10,232 nucleotides of DNA from Cymbomonas tetramitiformis (GCA_001247695.2 LGRX02014954.1:1-10232); one strand, 5' to 3'; positions 1 to 7,246 are shown, counted from the stretch's first letter. Translations and numbers: made by a program. Notes: generated by a model not told the origin, from the letters alone.

Positions 1-399
1 TGTTGTGCTCGGGGCGAGCTTGCCGGGCGCAGGGCTGTGTTGCGCTCGGGGCGAGCGTGCTGGGCGCAGGGCTGTGTCGCGCTCGGGGTGAGCGTGCCGG
101 GCGCACGGCTGTGTCGCGCTCTTGGCGAGCGTGCCGGGCGCACGGCTGTGTTGCGCTCGGGGCGAGCGTGCCGGGCGCAGGGTTGTGTTGCGCTCGGGGC
201 GAGCGTGCCGGGCGCAGGGCTGTGTTGCGCTCGGGGCGAGCGTGCCGGGCGCAGGGCTGTGTCGCGCTCGGGGCGAGCATGCCGGGCGCACGGCTGTGTT
301 GCGCTCGGGGCGAGCGTGCTGGGCGCAGGGTTGTGTTGCGCTCGGGGCGAGCATGCCGGGCGCAGGGCTGTGTTGCGCTCGGGGCGAGCGTGCCGGGCA
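1..399. repeat. 37-bp GC-rich minisatellite, about 10.8 copies
   Basis: Direct reading shows a head-to-tail 37-bp unit with register starts at 36, 73, 110, 147, 184, 221, 258, 295, 332 and 369. The window opens inside an earlier copy. Each unit has the order tgtgttgcgctcgggg, cgagcgtgccgggcg, cagggc, and is close to 78 percent GC. Copies differ by a few substitutions (t/c at unit base 6, cagggc or cacggc near the end, cgtgcc or catgcc), so the array is mature but still homogeneous. It ends abruptly at about 399. No stop codon occurs in any of the six frames across the array, so the long reading frames here come from repeat composition. Nothing suggests the frames are translated. Confidence 0.95.
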
Positions 400-440
400 T
401 TTGGGCGAGGGGTATTCGCGTGTCGGGACAGAAGCATTTT

Positions 441-510
441 GTGGCATTAGCTCAAACTAGAGCACCGGAAAAACTTTCCGGAGGTCTTAGTTCAAATCTA
501 AGATGTCACG
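441..510 (+). tRNA. tRNA-like gene or tRNA pseudogene with atypical loops
   Basis: A full cloverleaf can be drawn by hand. The acceptor stem is GTGGCAT (441-447) with ATGTCAC (503-509), seven pairs including one G:T. TA sits at positions 8-9. The D stem is GCTC/GAGC (450-453, 460-463) with a 6-nt loop AAACTA. The anticodon stem is CCGGA/TCCGG (465-469, 477-481) with a 7-nt loop AAAACTT. The variable region is AGGT. The T stem is CTTAG/CTAAG (486-490, 498-502) with the canonical loop TTCAAAT. The discriminator base is G. All stems pair. Against a working cytosolic tRNA: the D loop lacks GG, and the anticodon loop has A instead of T at position 33. Read literally the anticodon would be AAC. It may be a decayed tRNA, an organelle-derived tRNA copied to the nucleus, or a tRNA-derived SINE head. 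The fold is strong; function is doubtful. Confidence 0.5.
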
Positions 511-525
511 AGGGGATACTTGTCC

Positions 526-529
526 TTTT
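526..529 (+). terminator. possible Pol III T-run after the tRNA-like fold
   Basis: A run of four T lies 16 bases after the end of the tRNA-like structure. Four or more T on the sense strand is the usual RNA polymerase III stop. The run is short and could be chance, so this supports the tRNA-like feature only weakly. Confidence 0.25.
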
Positions 530-599
530 GGCCAAGAGGGGCATTTGGCATAGGCCAGTGACACTAGCGACACAGGCGGCACTTTTAGCGCTGCAGCGG

Positions 600-1290
600 A
601 GCGCACTGTGCACTATCATCCTCACATTTACAAGGCATCCTGCACGGTGCTGACGGGGCACGCTGCCTTAAGCACATTCAGAAAGCATCCAGCACGGCAC
701 TGGCAGTGCACCTTGCCAACAGCAGATTCAGAAAGCATCCTGCCATAAGCACGTTCAGAGAGCATGCAACACGGCGCTGCAGCCTTTTGCACATTCAGAA
801 ATCATTCAACGCGGTGCTAAAGGGCACCGTGCAATCAGTGCATTCAGAAAGCATACAACATTGCCCTGCCAGGCACCCTGTCTTCAACATATTTAAAAGG
901 CATACAGCACAGCGCTGCAGTAGGGCACACTGTGTCACCATCTTCTCCACATTTACAGGGTATCCGGCACGGTGCTGACGGGGCACGCTGCCTTAAGCAC
1001 ATACAGAAAGTATCCAGCACGGCACTGGAAGTGCACCTTGCCAACAGCTCCAGGCATGATACTTCGGCGCAACCGGACATCAGCATATTTTGAAAGCATC
1101 TAGCATGAAGCTGGCCGGGGGCCCTGCCTTCAGCACATTGAACAAGCATACAGCATGGCACAGGCGGTGCACCCTGCCATTAGCACACTCAGAAAGCATA
1201 TAACACTGTGGCGGACCTTGCCAAACATTCGCACAGCATACGGCGCTGCGGGGCACCCAAAAACTTTTACATTCAGAAAGATTTCATCTG
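600..1290. repeat. degenerate tandem array with attcagaaagcat-like core
   Basis: A core resembling cacattcagaaagcatcc followed by agcacggc and then a GC-rich ggggcaccctgcc-like stretch recurs about fourteen times, with cores near 628, 673, 723, 750, 791, 840, 880, 947, 999, 1084, 1135, 1187, 1227 and 1268. Spacing varies from about 26 to 85 bases, mostly 40-65, and copies are diverged and indel-rich. It is an old minisatellite unrelated in sequence to the 37-bp array. No protein frame is kept from copy to copy. Short ORFs on both strands here are by-products of the repeats. Confidence 0.8.
604..1048. repeat. 325-bp higher-order duplication inside the degenerate array
   Basis: The stretch at 604-728 recurs at 928-1048 at an offset of 324-325 bases. 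The shared block runs from cactgtg through cacatttacaaggcatcc-like sequence, the exact tgacggggcacgctgcc (651 and 976), and on to gtgcaccttgccaacagc (706 and 1031). It is clearly more similar than neighbouring units are to each other, so it marks a later segmental duplication of several core units. Confidence 0.75.
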
Positions 1291-1336
1291 GCAAGCCACC
1301 ATGCCATCTGCACATATATATATATAGAAACGTACC

Positions 1337-1549
1337 TCAATAAATATATGGACCCCAACCTGTAAGTACTCCGTCTTCGAAAAACCGGTAGATGATGATA
1401 GTGTCCCCAACAGCAAGACTATGGGGCCCGAGAAAAGGAGCTAAGCTTGGTAGCAGATCTTCAGTAACGTGTAAGAAACTAAAGTCCCACCATTGACCAG
1501 GTGGTGCTCGCACTTCCTCATCCTCGGAGTCCACAGGTGGAATAGACAT
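1337..1549 (-). CDS. candidate exon, unrecognised 70-residue acidic/aromatic peptide
   Basis: The minus strand is open from an ATG at 1549 to a TGA at 1337-1339. The peptide begins MSIPPVDSEDEE, then has a tryptophan-rich stretch (QWWDFSFLHV), and ends with a beta-like block containing VGDTIIIYRFFEDG and GWGPY. Composition looks protein-like compared with the other small ORFs in this window. A possible 3' splice site (ttctCAG, exon start at 1558) lies just upstream, and a GAG/GTACGT donor-like sequence lies immediately after the stop, so this could be a terminal or internal exon or an exon relic. I do not recognise the family. The GD-x(6)-FEDG-x(3)-GW arrangement recalls small SH3/Tudor-like barrels, but that is a resemblance only. 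It could still be a chance ORF. Confidence 0.35.
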   Translation of the reverse strand: MSIPPVDSEDEEVRAPPGQWWDFSFLHVTEDLLPSLAPFLGPHSLAVGDTIIIYRFFEDGVLTGWGPYIY

Positions 1550-1669
1550 TGATCCGATCTGAGAAGTTTTCACACAAACAACATATGTACAAAATTCAGT
1601 TTTGTTAGCACAAATCCGTCAAAAAGTGATAAGCAACCTCACAGGTTATAGTTTGCACTGTCTTAATGT

Positions 1670-1762
1670 CTATTTCGCCCGTGCAGATGAAGCAAAAGCC
1701 TGCATCAGTTGATCAGTGACTCCCGCAAAGTGATGAAGAAGTTCTACAAGTCTGTCATGGTT
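1670..1762 (-). other. weak upstream exon candidate on the minus strand
   Basis: Upstream of the 1337-1549 candidate on the same strand, a frame after an AG acceptor-like site (gacgattag, exon start about 1762) gives a 30-residue helix-like peptide beginning NHDRLVELLHHF and ending ASSARAK before a stop at 1670-1672. The heptad-like spacing of hydrophobic residues is suggestive. Length is short and I see no clear donor, so confidence is low. It would make sense as a second piece of the same broken gene. Confidence 0.15.
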
Positions 1763-3831
1763 CTAATCGTCATTCCTACATTTAAAATGTGCCATAGGTG
1801 TGTATGCCTTAGGTATCGCCCACATCCTCTATCATGTGCGGCACTCTGCTTTGGATGGCTTGCCGTCGTTCGTTTCCATTCGAGAAGGCATGACAGTGGT
1901 CCCCCTCGAAGGAGACTTTCAAGGAAATTGCAAAAAAAGATCAACACGTATGAAATAACGCAAATTAAACGTACAGTTGAGTTGCACTTTGAACTGCATA
2001 TCAGGTCAGCAATCGTTTAGAACGGCACGCGAGTCCGCGACGTCGTGAAAAGGTCAGAGCAAGACATCAACCCAAGCGCGCCAGGTATCACTTTACCTCG
2101 TGGACAAATGAAACTGTACTGTGGAAAGTACTTACGCATTCGCTGCTATGAACTCCAGTTACGCTTGCCGGCCACTGAGCATAAATCCATAAATCCGCTG
2201 CTCTGCGACTTTCGTCGGTGATCCGCCAGCGAGCTCCGCCAAGGGAGACCCAAGTATGCGACTAATGCTGTAGAACCATGTTGAGTATAGCTGCGTAAAT
2301 AACTTTGTGCTTGCGCCTTGTGACCAGCACCAAAACGCGTATTGCGCTGACCAAATTCGGGGCTGCGCTAATCAAAATTCGTGTTCCAACTCTGCGGTGC
2401 AATACGTGCTCGGTTTTGTTCGTCAGCGGGGAATATGAAGAACAGCGTTTGAAACTTGACCAGCGTAAATATATATGCTGTGATACTCGTTTCAGGCGAG
2501 TCGTATTTCTAGGGGTAAGAAGAGTTTACAAACTCTATATAGCTGTCAGGTCTCTATATATGTCTCTTGACGAGGGCGCAGTGCTTTCTCAAATATGCCG
2601 CGTCCACTATGCTGCTGACTTTTCAGCACCACGGGGAACTGTCTCCGTACACGCATATGAGTCAGCAAGCGCGGCATATATTACTCAGCTTAGCAATACT
2701 TTCAAACATGCAGTTCGTTCGTTTCTCAACGCCCGTTGGCTTCAAGGCGAGTGTGCGAGCATATGCGCTCGACTGAGACTCAACAGCAAAGGGGTATCCG
2801 CGCATATTAAGAAATAATCGCTTATGATTCCGTAGAAATCAGGTTCTAATATCGGATATGTCGAATGGAAAACAGCGCTGGTCTTGATAAAAAAGCTGAG
2901 ATAAAGCTCGTCAGATTTTCCCCAAAACCTTCAAAAGGCAGGAGTTAACGTTGGTGCATCTGATGACATGGCATATGGTATCATACACATGGCATATGGC
3001 ATGCGACATTTGGTTTCCCTTCCTGAAATAAATGTGACGACTGTGACACTCATCTCTTTCACTGTTTGACTGTAGACGAGGACGGGTCAGTCTGAAACGA
3101 AAATAGCCTAGCGTTTGATTTTATTTTTTGGAATTAAAATTCGAGATATCCGATTAATGTCATTCTGACACAGATATTTTCAAAATAGGGATTCACTCCG
3201 ATCGCGGCAGCACTTGCCGTGTGGCAGTCCACTCATCGAAAATGCATTTTGAGATTTTGTGACACCACCGCGATGGAACATGAATTTGGATGGGTCGCGA
3301 GAGAGCGTCTCCCACAAATGATGACGTGGCGATGTATTTGCGTTTTAAGGAATGAAGACGATGTCTAGATCGAGAAATGAAGGGAACAAAGACATGCAGT
3401 GTCATCGCAGAGTTCGAAACGTCGTTGTGCGCAGAGCCAATTAAAACGCTGCGATCGATCTACGCGGCAATTCCTTTTGGACGGATAAAAACAGGGCGTA
3501 ATTCCTTATGGAGGTACCGTATCGGGTGTGGGGACGAGTCGGCGCGAGCGGTTGAAGGTGACCTGTGATATCGATTATTATTACCAAAATTATTTGTCAG
3601 CTCATTCTTTGGCAATCGTATTTGCAATAACATGCATCGCACAGATAAATATGTCTTCGTTTAATAGATCGATGGGTGGGAGTCATCACATATGTCCGCG
3701 CGCATTTTTTTAGGCGAAATCTAAAATCTGACACTGTTTTATGATGAGAAGTCTTGGTGATGAAGTATGATAACTTGTGAGGTATGGTACCACCCCATAA
3801 TAAAATAAGTGCTTTGAGGGGTCTATGTTCA
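1763..3831. other. about 2 kb with no supported gene
   Basis: I see no recognisable protein, RNA gene or mobile-element terminus here. The longest open frame (2305-2817, plus strand, 170 codons) has no ATG until about 2561, matches no family I know, and has erratic composition, so I do not call it a gene. Small items visible are an imperfect duplication of acatggcatatgg near 2967-2999 and a tandem cataaatc at 2180-2197. The stretch is moderately AT-rich and looks like ordinary intergenic sequence or very old repeat. Confidence 0.6.
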
Positions 3832-4118
3832 GGGAACATTGCTTACCCTGACGGGCCGGCCCGGGGCCGCTTGACGCCGCTCCGGGCCGCTCGCGGGCCG
3901 ATGATGTGCCCACTTGCGGGCCGTCCATAATTTCGCACCGGCCATGTTTCGGCCAAAGAAAACAAGTACTTTCGATACTATTTTAACAATTCGCCATACT
4001 TAAATCCAAAATTTCGCGCCTGCGGCGGGCAATTTTAGTGTTCGGCCGATTTGGCCGATGGCTGGCCTATGATATTATCGCATCCGGGCCGATGGAGAAA
4101 AATAAAGCAATGTACTCC
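3832..4118 (-). repeat. CGGCC-rich interspersed repeat, copy 1 (minus orientation)
   Basis: GGGCCG/CGGCC motifs cluster at both sides (3850-3960 and 4040-4095) around an AT-rich centre. The centre contains a GC hairpin core flanked by AAAATT and AATTTT. Read on the minus strand, the core taaaattgcccgccgcagg and the following ttaagtatg match the repeat inside gag at 6507-6550, so this is a second, diverged, inverted copy of the same family. Imperfect inverted termini can be seen: gggaacattgctt at 3832-3844 against aagcaatgtactcc at 4105-4118. These ends may be the true MITE termini or a coincidence, because the gag copy does not show them. Confidence 0.6.
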
Positions 4119-4425
4119 GTCTATGTTAATGCCCTAATGAAACATCGACCAAATATGCAATTTTCATGTGCATAACCATGCATACAAATCGATGTACCCA
4201 AGCGATGTACCCAAGAATTTGGAACTTAAGAATTTCGCCTTTTCTGGGAAATCGCCTAGGCAACCGCCCCCAAAAACCCATGTCTATGACATGAATACCG
4301 CCAATCATATGGTTCATACCCAAGATTGGTGTGTTATTGACAACCTATATTGACCATATGGACACTTGAAATGTTTCGAACTCGCCATGGCGTGCGGAAC
4401 AAAGAGTGGCTTGGGTACATCACGA
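4119..4425. other. unassigned flank of LTR element 1, with a 13-bp tandem
   Basis: No gene is seen. The only structure is a perfect tandem of CGATGTACCCAAG at 4190-4202 and 4203-4215, plus CATATG palindromes near 4308 and 4355. The stretch ends at the left LTR. It may be the 5' flank or untranslated leader of the host retrotransposon, but nothing proves this. Confidence 0.4.
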
Positions 4426-4670
4426 TGTCATGGGAACACTGACTTTCACCCCCATAAGGGGGGAGGTCTGTGGTGCCCTGTGTCACCCCTCGCCTGCTCG
4501 GATGTCACTTGCAGTGCCTGCTGTCTGCTCAGCTCGTGTGTCCCGGTCCGCCAGCGTAAAGCCCGATCATCTTTCAGTATAATCCGACTTTAGACGAACC
4601 GAAAACCCTGCCTCACTGTGTTTTGTCACTTTTCAGAAGAGAATATCAATATATATCTACTTTCCTATAA
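4426..4670 (+). repeat. 5' LTR of element 1
   Basis: It starts TGTCATGGGAACAC and ends ..CTTTCCTATAA just before GGTTAT. The first about 178 bp match the 3' LTR with only one substitution and one C-run indel. The last about 65 bp are clearly diverged apart from a shared ctactttcctata end. A cccccataagggggg inverted repeat lies near the start. An AT-rich tatatat stretch near 4646-4656 is in the usual place for LTR 3'-end signals. Confidence 0.85.
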
Positions 4671-4688
4671 GGTTATAGCCCACCCACG
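4671..4688 (+). other. primer-binding-site candidate, element 1
   Basis: GGTTATAGCCCACCCACG follows the 5' LTR with no spacer. The complement of the anticodon half of plant-type initiator tRNA(Met), as I recall it, is GGTTATGGGCCCACCACGC. The match is good over both blocks with small gaps. Copia and Ty5 prime from this internal tRNA fragment instead of the 3' CCA end, so this points to a copia-type reverse transcription partner. The tRNA sequence is recalled, not computed. Confidence 0.6.
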
Positions 4689-4745
4689 TTCAGTGGTGGT
4701 TTTTTCTTCAGTCTTCCGTCCGCTTCGCGCCCTGTGACTCTATTT

Positions 4746-4870
4746 CCGACATTTTTCACCGACACTGCTGCCGACATTTTTATACCGACACTTACCGACA
4801 ACGGCCGGCTTGCTTTCGCATCGGTCACCCCCGACATTTCTATACCGACACTTCCCGACATTTACCGACA
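4746..4870 (+). repeat. CCGACA motif array, nine copies in about 125 bp
   Basis: The hexamer CCGACA occurs nine times between 4746 and 4870, mostly followed by a run of T or by CTT. A longer composite (ccgacattt.tataccgaca followed by ctt) appears twice. It lies in the leader between the primer site and the ORF of element 1. Retroelement leaders can carry packaging or dimerisation signals, so an RNA-binding role is possible but unproven. Confidence 0.7.
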
Positions 4871-5127
4871 CTTCACGCACTTTACGCGGTGCGTCACAAT
4901 TCAACTAAACCGACGATTCCTTTGTGTTCTTCAACCTCTGGACGACAACACCTGATCTGCAGCAAAATTGGCTTACCTGACGCCTATTTTGACTTCACCG
5001 ACGTTTCCCCGCGTAATTCTACTTCAATTTGACCTTTTCATCGTCTGATTTGGTTGGTTTTACGAGATTTTACGTTTTTCAACGCAAACCCAAACTTTGA
5101 CCTTACGGATTTTACAGCCGCGGCTGA

Positions 5128-5568
5128 ATGGCTTCTTTGCGCCAGCATTCGCGCATGTGCGCGCTGAGATCAGCACTTCACCTACTTCGACTTCGACATT
5201 TTACCACTGATTACGACCTGGTGGTGCCTGCTGGTACTCATGCACCACGCGCCAAACTTCGCTCCAACATTTTCTACATCGACAACGACACCATGGACTT
5301 TGCGTCTGACATCGACTTCGCCTCTCCGCATTCTCCACTTCCGCCCCACCCGTCCCTTGGCCGTCATCTGGTGGTGTGTGGTGGTGTTATCACCACCGCC
5401 CACTCCCACTCCAATTCCCCAATCTTCGCCCTTGCTGAGTGCGGCGCGTCCGTTGCGCACGCTCACCGCATTCTTCGCCTCTCACCGTCTCGCCATCTCT
5501 GCGCCGACGAGTTTCTTTCGGTGGTGCCAGACCACTTGCCGTTGTGGCCTCGCACAGGCGTTGGTTGA
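5128..5568 (+). CDS. 146-codon ORF of element 1, unrecognised
   Basis: The ORF starts at an ATG after a long leader and ends at a TGA about 165 bases before the 3' LTR. The product is His- and Pro-rich, starts MASLRQHSRM, and contains no retroelement domain that I recognise (no zinc knuckle, protease, RT or integrase motif). A second frame (5240-5644) is also open with a Thr/Pro/Ser-rich peptide, so the base composition favours long ORFs here and either may be chance. Its position matches the short ORF of element 2. It could be a remnant gag, a captured host fragment, or noncoding. Confidence 0.3.
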   Translation: MASLRQHSRMCALRSALHLLRLRHFTTDYDLVVPAGTHAPRAKLRSNIFYIDNDTMDFASDIDFASPHSPLPPHPSLGRHLVVCGGVITTAHSHSNSPIFALAECGASVAHAHRILRLSPSRHLCADEFLSVVPDHLPLWPRTGVG

Positions 5569-5707
5569 TTGCTTGATGTTGCAGAGACTGCGGACCCCAA
5601 AACCTAGATTGAAAACCTTAATTGGCACATCACGAGTTCACTAGTAGCTAGCAGACATTACATTTCTTCTAGCCGCCTGTCCGGGAGTACCGGCTGGCCC
5701 TGCAGTG

Positions 5708-5732
5708 CACCTCCCACCTTCGGGGTGAGGTG
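5708..5732 (+). other. hairpin with TTCG loop next to the 3' LTR of element 1
   Basis: CACCTC (5708-5713) pairs with GAGGTG (5727-5732). A second block CACC/GGTG-like closes on the loop TTCG, a very stable tetraloop when RNA. One base separates it from the 3' LTR start at 5734. The 3' arm ggggtgaggtgg is purine-rich on the plus strand and sits where the polypurine tract should be, so hairpin and PPT appear to be merged. Confidence 0.6.
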
Positions 5733-5733
5733 G

Positions 5734-5984
5734 TGTCATGGGAACACTGACTTTCACCCCCCATAAGGGGGGAGGTCTGTGGTGCCCTGTGTCACCCCTC
5801 GCCTGCTCGGATGTCACTTGCAGTGCCTGCTGTCTGCTCAGCTCGTGTGTCCCGGTCCGCCAGCGTAAAGCCCGATCATCTCTCAGTATAATCCGACTTT
5901 AGACGAACCGAGAACCCTATCTCAATGTGCTTTGACATTCAACTGCGAGTATATATATATTTGCATATATCTACTTTCCTATAA
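5734..5984 (+). repeat. 3' LTR of element 1
   Basis: It starts TGTCATGGGAACAC directly after GTGG and is nearly identical to 4426-4603 up to acgaaccg. After that it diverges (atctcaatgtgctttgacattc in place of gcctcactgtgttttgtcac) and has extra AT dinucleotides (tatatatatat) before the shared ctactttcctataa end. The sharp change in similarity is unlike simple ageing of two originally identical LTRs. Confidence 0.85.
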
Positions 5985-6449
5985 AGAGGCCAGCTTCGGT
6001 ACTGAGAAGGCTTCTTGCCGTGTTACTGTGTTTGTGTGGACTTTAACACCGTAAGTTTTTCAGTGTATATATATTTTCAGTAGTATATCGTATATTGATT
6101 ATGGAGTGGTACACCGATCCAGTTTTGTGCCAGAGGCGTATAGATGATTTGCACGCGCAGCCGGCGTACGCGAACGCCTTTGCTGCGTTTCAGGATGGCG
6201 AGGAGCTTACGCAACCTCAGCAGAAGTTGATGAGGCAGATGGAGAGAGCGATGGCACGCCTTGCTGAGCTCAAGGGGCTTTCTCAGGTGGCTTCTTGTGA
6301 CCGTAAGCGTCCGTGGGAGGCTGCAGTTGACCTTTCACAACTGCCAGGATCCGATCGACTTGAGCTTACGCGCAATGATTCCGACGGAAAGGACAAGGGT
6401 CTCCGTAAGCGATACCTCGAGACCAGGGAACATATCAAACTTTTTATGT

Positions 6450-6692
6450 CGTACGGCCAACACTCAAAATTTCCATCGGCCAAGCTTCGGCCATCTCAGC
6501 CAAAATCTAAAATTGCCCGCCGCAGGCGCAAAATTTTAATTTTAAGTATGACAATATCATAAAAATCGCACGATTTCGGGAAAATTTTCAAAATTTTACA
6601 TAATTCGTCTCGGCCAACAAGCAAAAGCACCCTCGGCCAAACCTCGGCCACAGCCTTCATCGTACGGCCACACACCGGCCATAGGAGGTTGA
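6450..6692 (+). repeat. CGGCC-rich interspersed repeat, copy 2, inserted in gag
   Basis: The sequence splits two gag segments. Candidate 5-bp target duplications TATGT lie at 6445-6449 and 6693-6697. Inside, CGGCCA occurs eight times, at 6454, 6477, 6488, 6611, 6634, 6645, 6665 and 6676. The first three and the next three share the same 23 then 11 base spacing, and the blocks at 6454-6501 and 6611-6658 are similar direct repeats. The centre holds the AAAATT..AATTTT hairpin core shared with 3832-4118 in reverse. No clear terminal inverted repeat is seen. Confidence 0.6.
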
Positions 6693-7150
6693 TATGTTCC
6701 CTGCTCGAGACCCAGCACCACTTCGTTGCGCACTCTGCTTCTCAGTTAGCGCTCGTTGATGCCAAGAAGGAGTTAGAAGGTGTGGAGCTGCCTGAATCCG
6801 TCACTCTAGCCTTGGAATTTCTCTCCGAAACTGCAGTGAAGGGCGTCGCTCGTGCCAAGGCTCGCGCGAAGATTTTGGCGTTAGTTTCTGACAAGGGACC
6901 GGAAGTCGGTTGGAAGATGTGCGAGAAACTCGAACGTAAATCCTACGCTGAGGATGAGGAGGATGAAAAGTTAATGAGAAAAGCTGAGAAAGAGGTGAAA
7001 GCGGAAAAGCTTCACGTTGCGCAAGCCGCGGCTGCCAAAGGGCGGACCAAGGGCCTGGGCAGAGGTGCCTTCGCTGCGACTCGTCCTGCTCCTCCTGGGG
7101 CGCATCCACCCCCTCCACCTGGTCAGGCAGGACGTGGCAGCCAGCTCCAA

Positions 7151-7192
7151 TGCTGGAATTGCAATGAGTGGGGGTACCACCAAAACCAATGC
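7151..7192 (+). other. zinc-knuckle-like motif in gag
   Basis: The encoded motif is CWNCNEWGYHQNQC. Cysteines keep the usual C-x2-C-x9-C frame of retroviral CCHC knuckles, but tyrosine occupies the normal histidine position and histidine is one residue later, giving C-x2-C-x5-H-x3-C. It sits in basic, Gly/Arg-rich surroundings typical of nucleocapsid. It could be a real variant of this lineage or a shifted ligand in a dead copy. Confidence 0.7.
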
Positions 7193-7246
7193 TCTCAGCC
7201 GCGCTCGGCCGGCAGAGGCCGGGGCAGAGGCGCGGACCGTGTCTGA

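Larger units (their letters stand above)
4426..5984 (+). mobile_element. non-autonomous LTR retroelement 1
   Basis: Two direct repeats (4426-4670 and 5734-5984) enclose about 1.06 kb without protease, integrase or RT. A tRNA-half primer-site candidate follows the left LTR at once, and a hairpin abuts the right LTR. The internal part has a CCGACA motif array and one 146-codon ORF. This is the plan of a TRIM/LARD-type element that would depend on proteins from an autonomous copia-like partner. No target-site duplication is visible: the left flank is ..cacga and the right flank is agagg.., so the element may be recombinant or old. The 5' untranslated sequence of the host gag begins directly after it. 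Confidence 0.75.
6101..7246 (+). pseudogene. gag: gag-like gene interrupted by a 248-bp insertion
   Basis: Segment A runs from the ATG at 6101 (MEWYTDPVLC) to about 6449 with helical, Gln/Met/Arg-rich sequence. Segment B runs from about 6693 to the TGA at 7244-7246. It contains an alanine/lysine helical region, a strongly charged stretch (EDEEDEK then KAEKEVKAEK), a PPPPPG linker, a zinc-knuckle-like motif and an RGRGRG tail, the usual nucleocapsid layout. Together they would give about 300 residues. The two segments are separated by a CGGCC-rich repeat. Removing it with its TATGT duplication leaves the frame off by one, which a single-base change in the five-T run at 6441-6445 would explain. 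No initiation codon is needed for segment B. Confidence 0.65.

Noticed and set aside
3..653. 216-codon plus-strand ORF and two overlapping ones over the minisatellite
   Set aside because: All frames are open because the 37-bp unit has no stop trinucleotides. The peptide only mirrors the repeat and no start or domain is supported.
1709..2020. 103-codon plus-strand ORF with an opposite 67-codon ORF
   Set aside because: No recognised domain, irregular composition, and overlapping open frames on both strands suggest chance.
2305..2817. 170-codon plus-strand ORF
   Set aside because: It begins at TTG, which is not a normal eukaryotic start, has no ATG in its first half, and resembles no family I know. 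Worth a search but not a call.
3404..3420. B-box-like gagttcgaaac suggesting another tRNA gene
   Set aside because: The flanking bases do not form a T stem, and no A box or acceptor stem can be found around it.
4417..5634. acatcacga at 4417-4425 and 5626-5634 as a target duplication of element 1
   Set aside because: The second copy lies inside the element, about 100 bases before the 3' LTR, so it cannot be a flanking duplication.
6050..6080. GTAAGT donor and TTTTCAG acceptor upstream of gag as an intron
   Set aside because: The interval of about 30 bases is too short for a normal spliceosomal intron.
6449..6670. TCGTACGGCCA direct repeat (6449 and 6660) as the target duplication of the gag insertion
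   Set aside because: The right copy is followed by further CGGCCA repeat sequence, not gag, so it is internal to the repeat. TATGT lies exactly at the gag junction.
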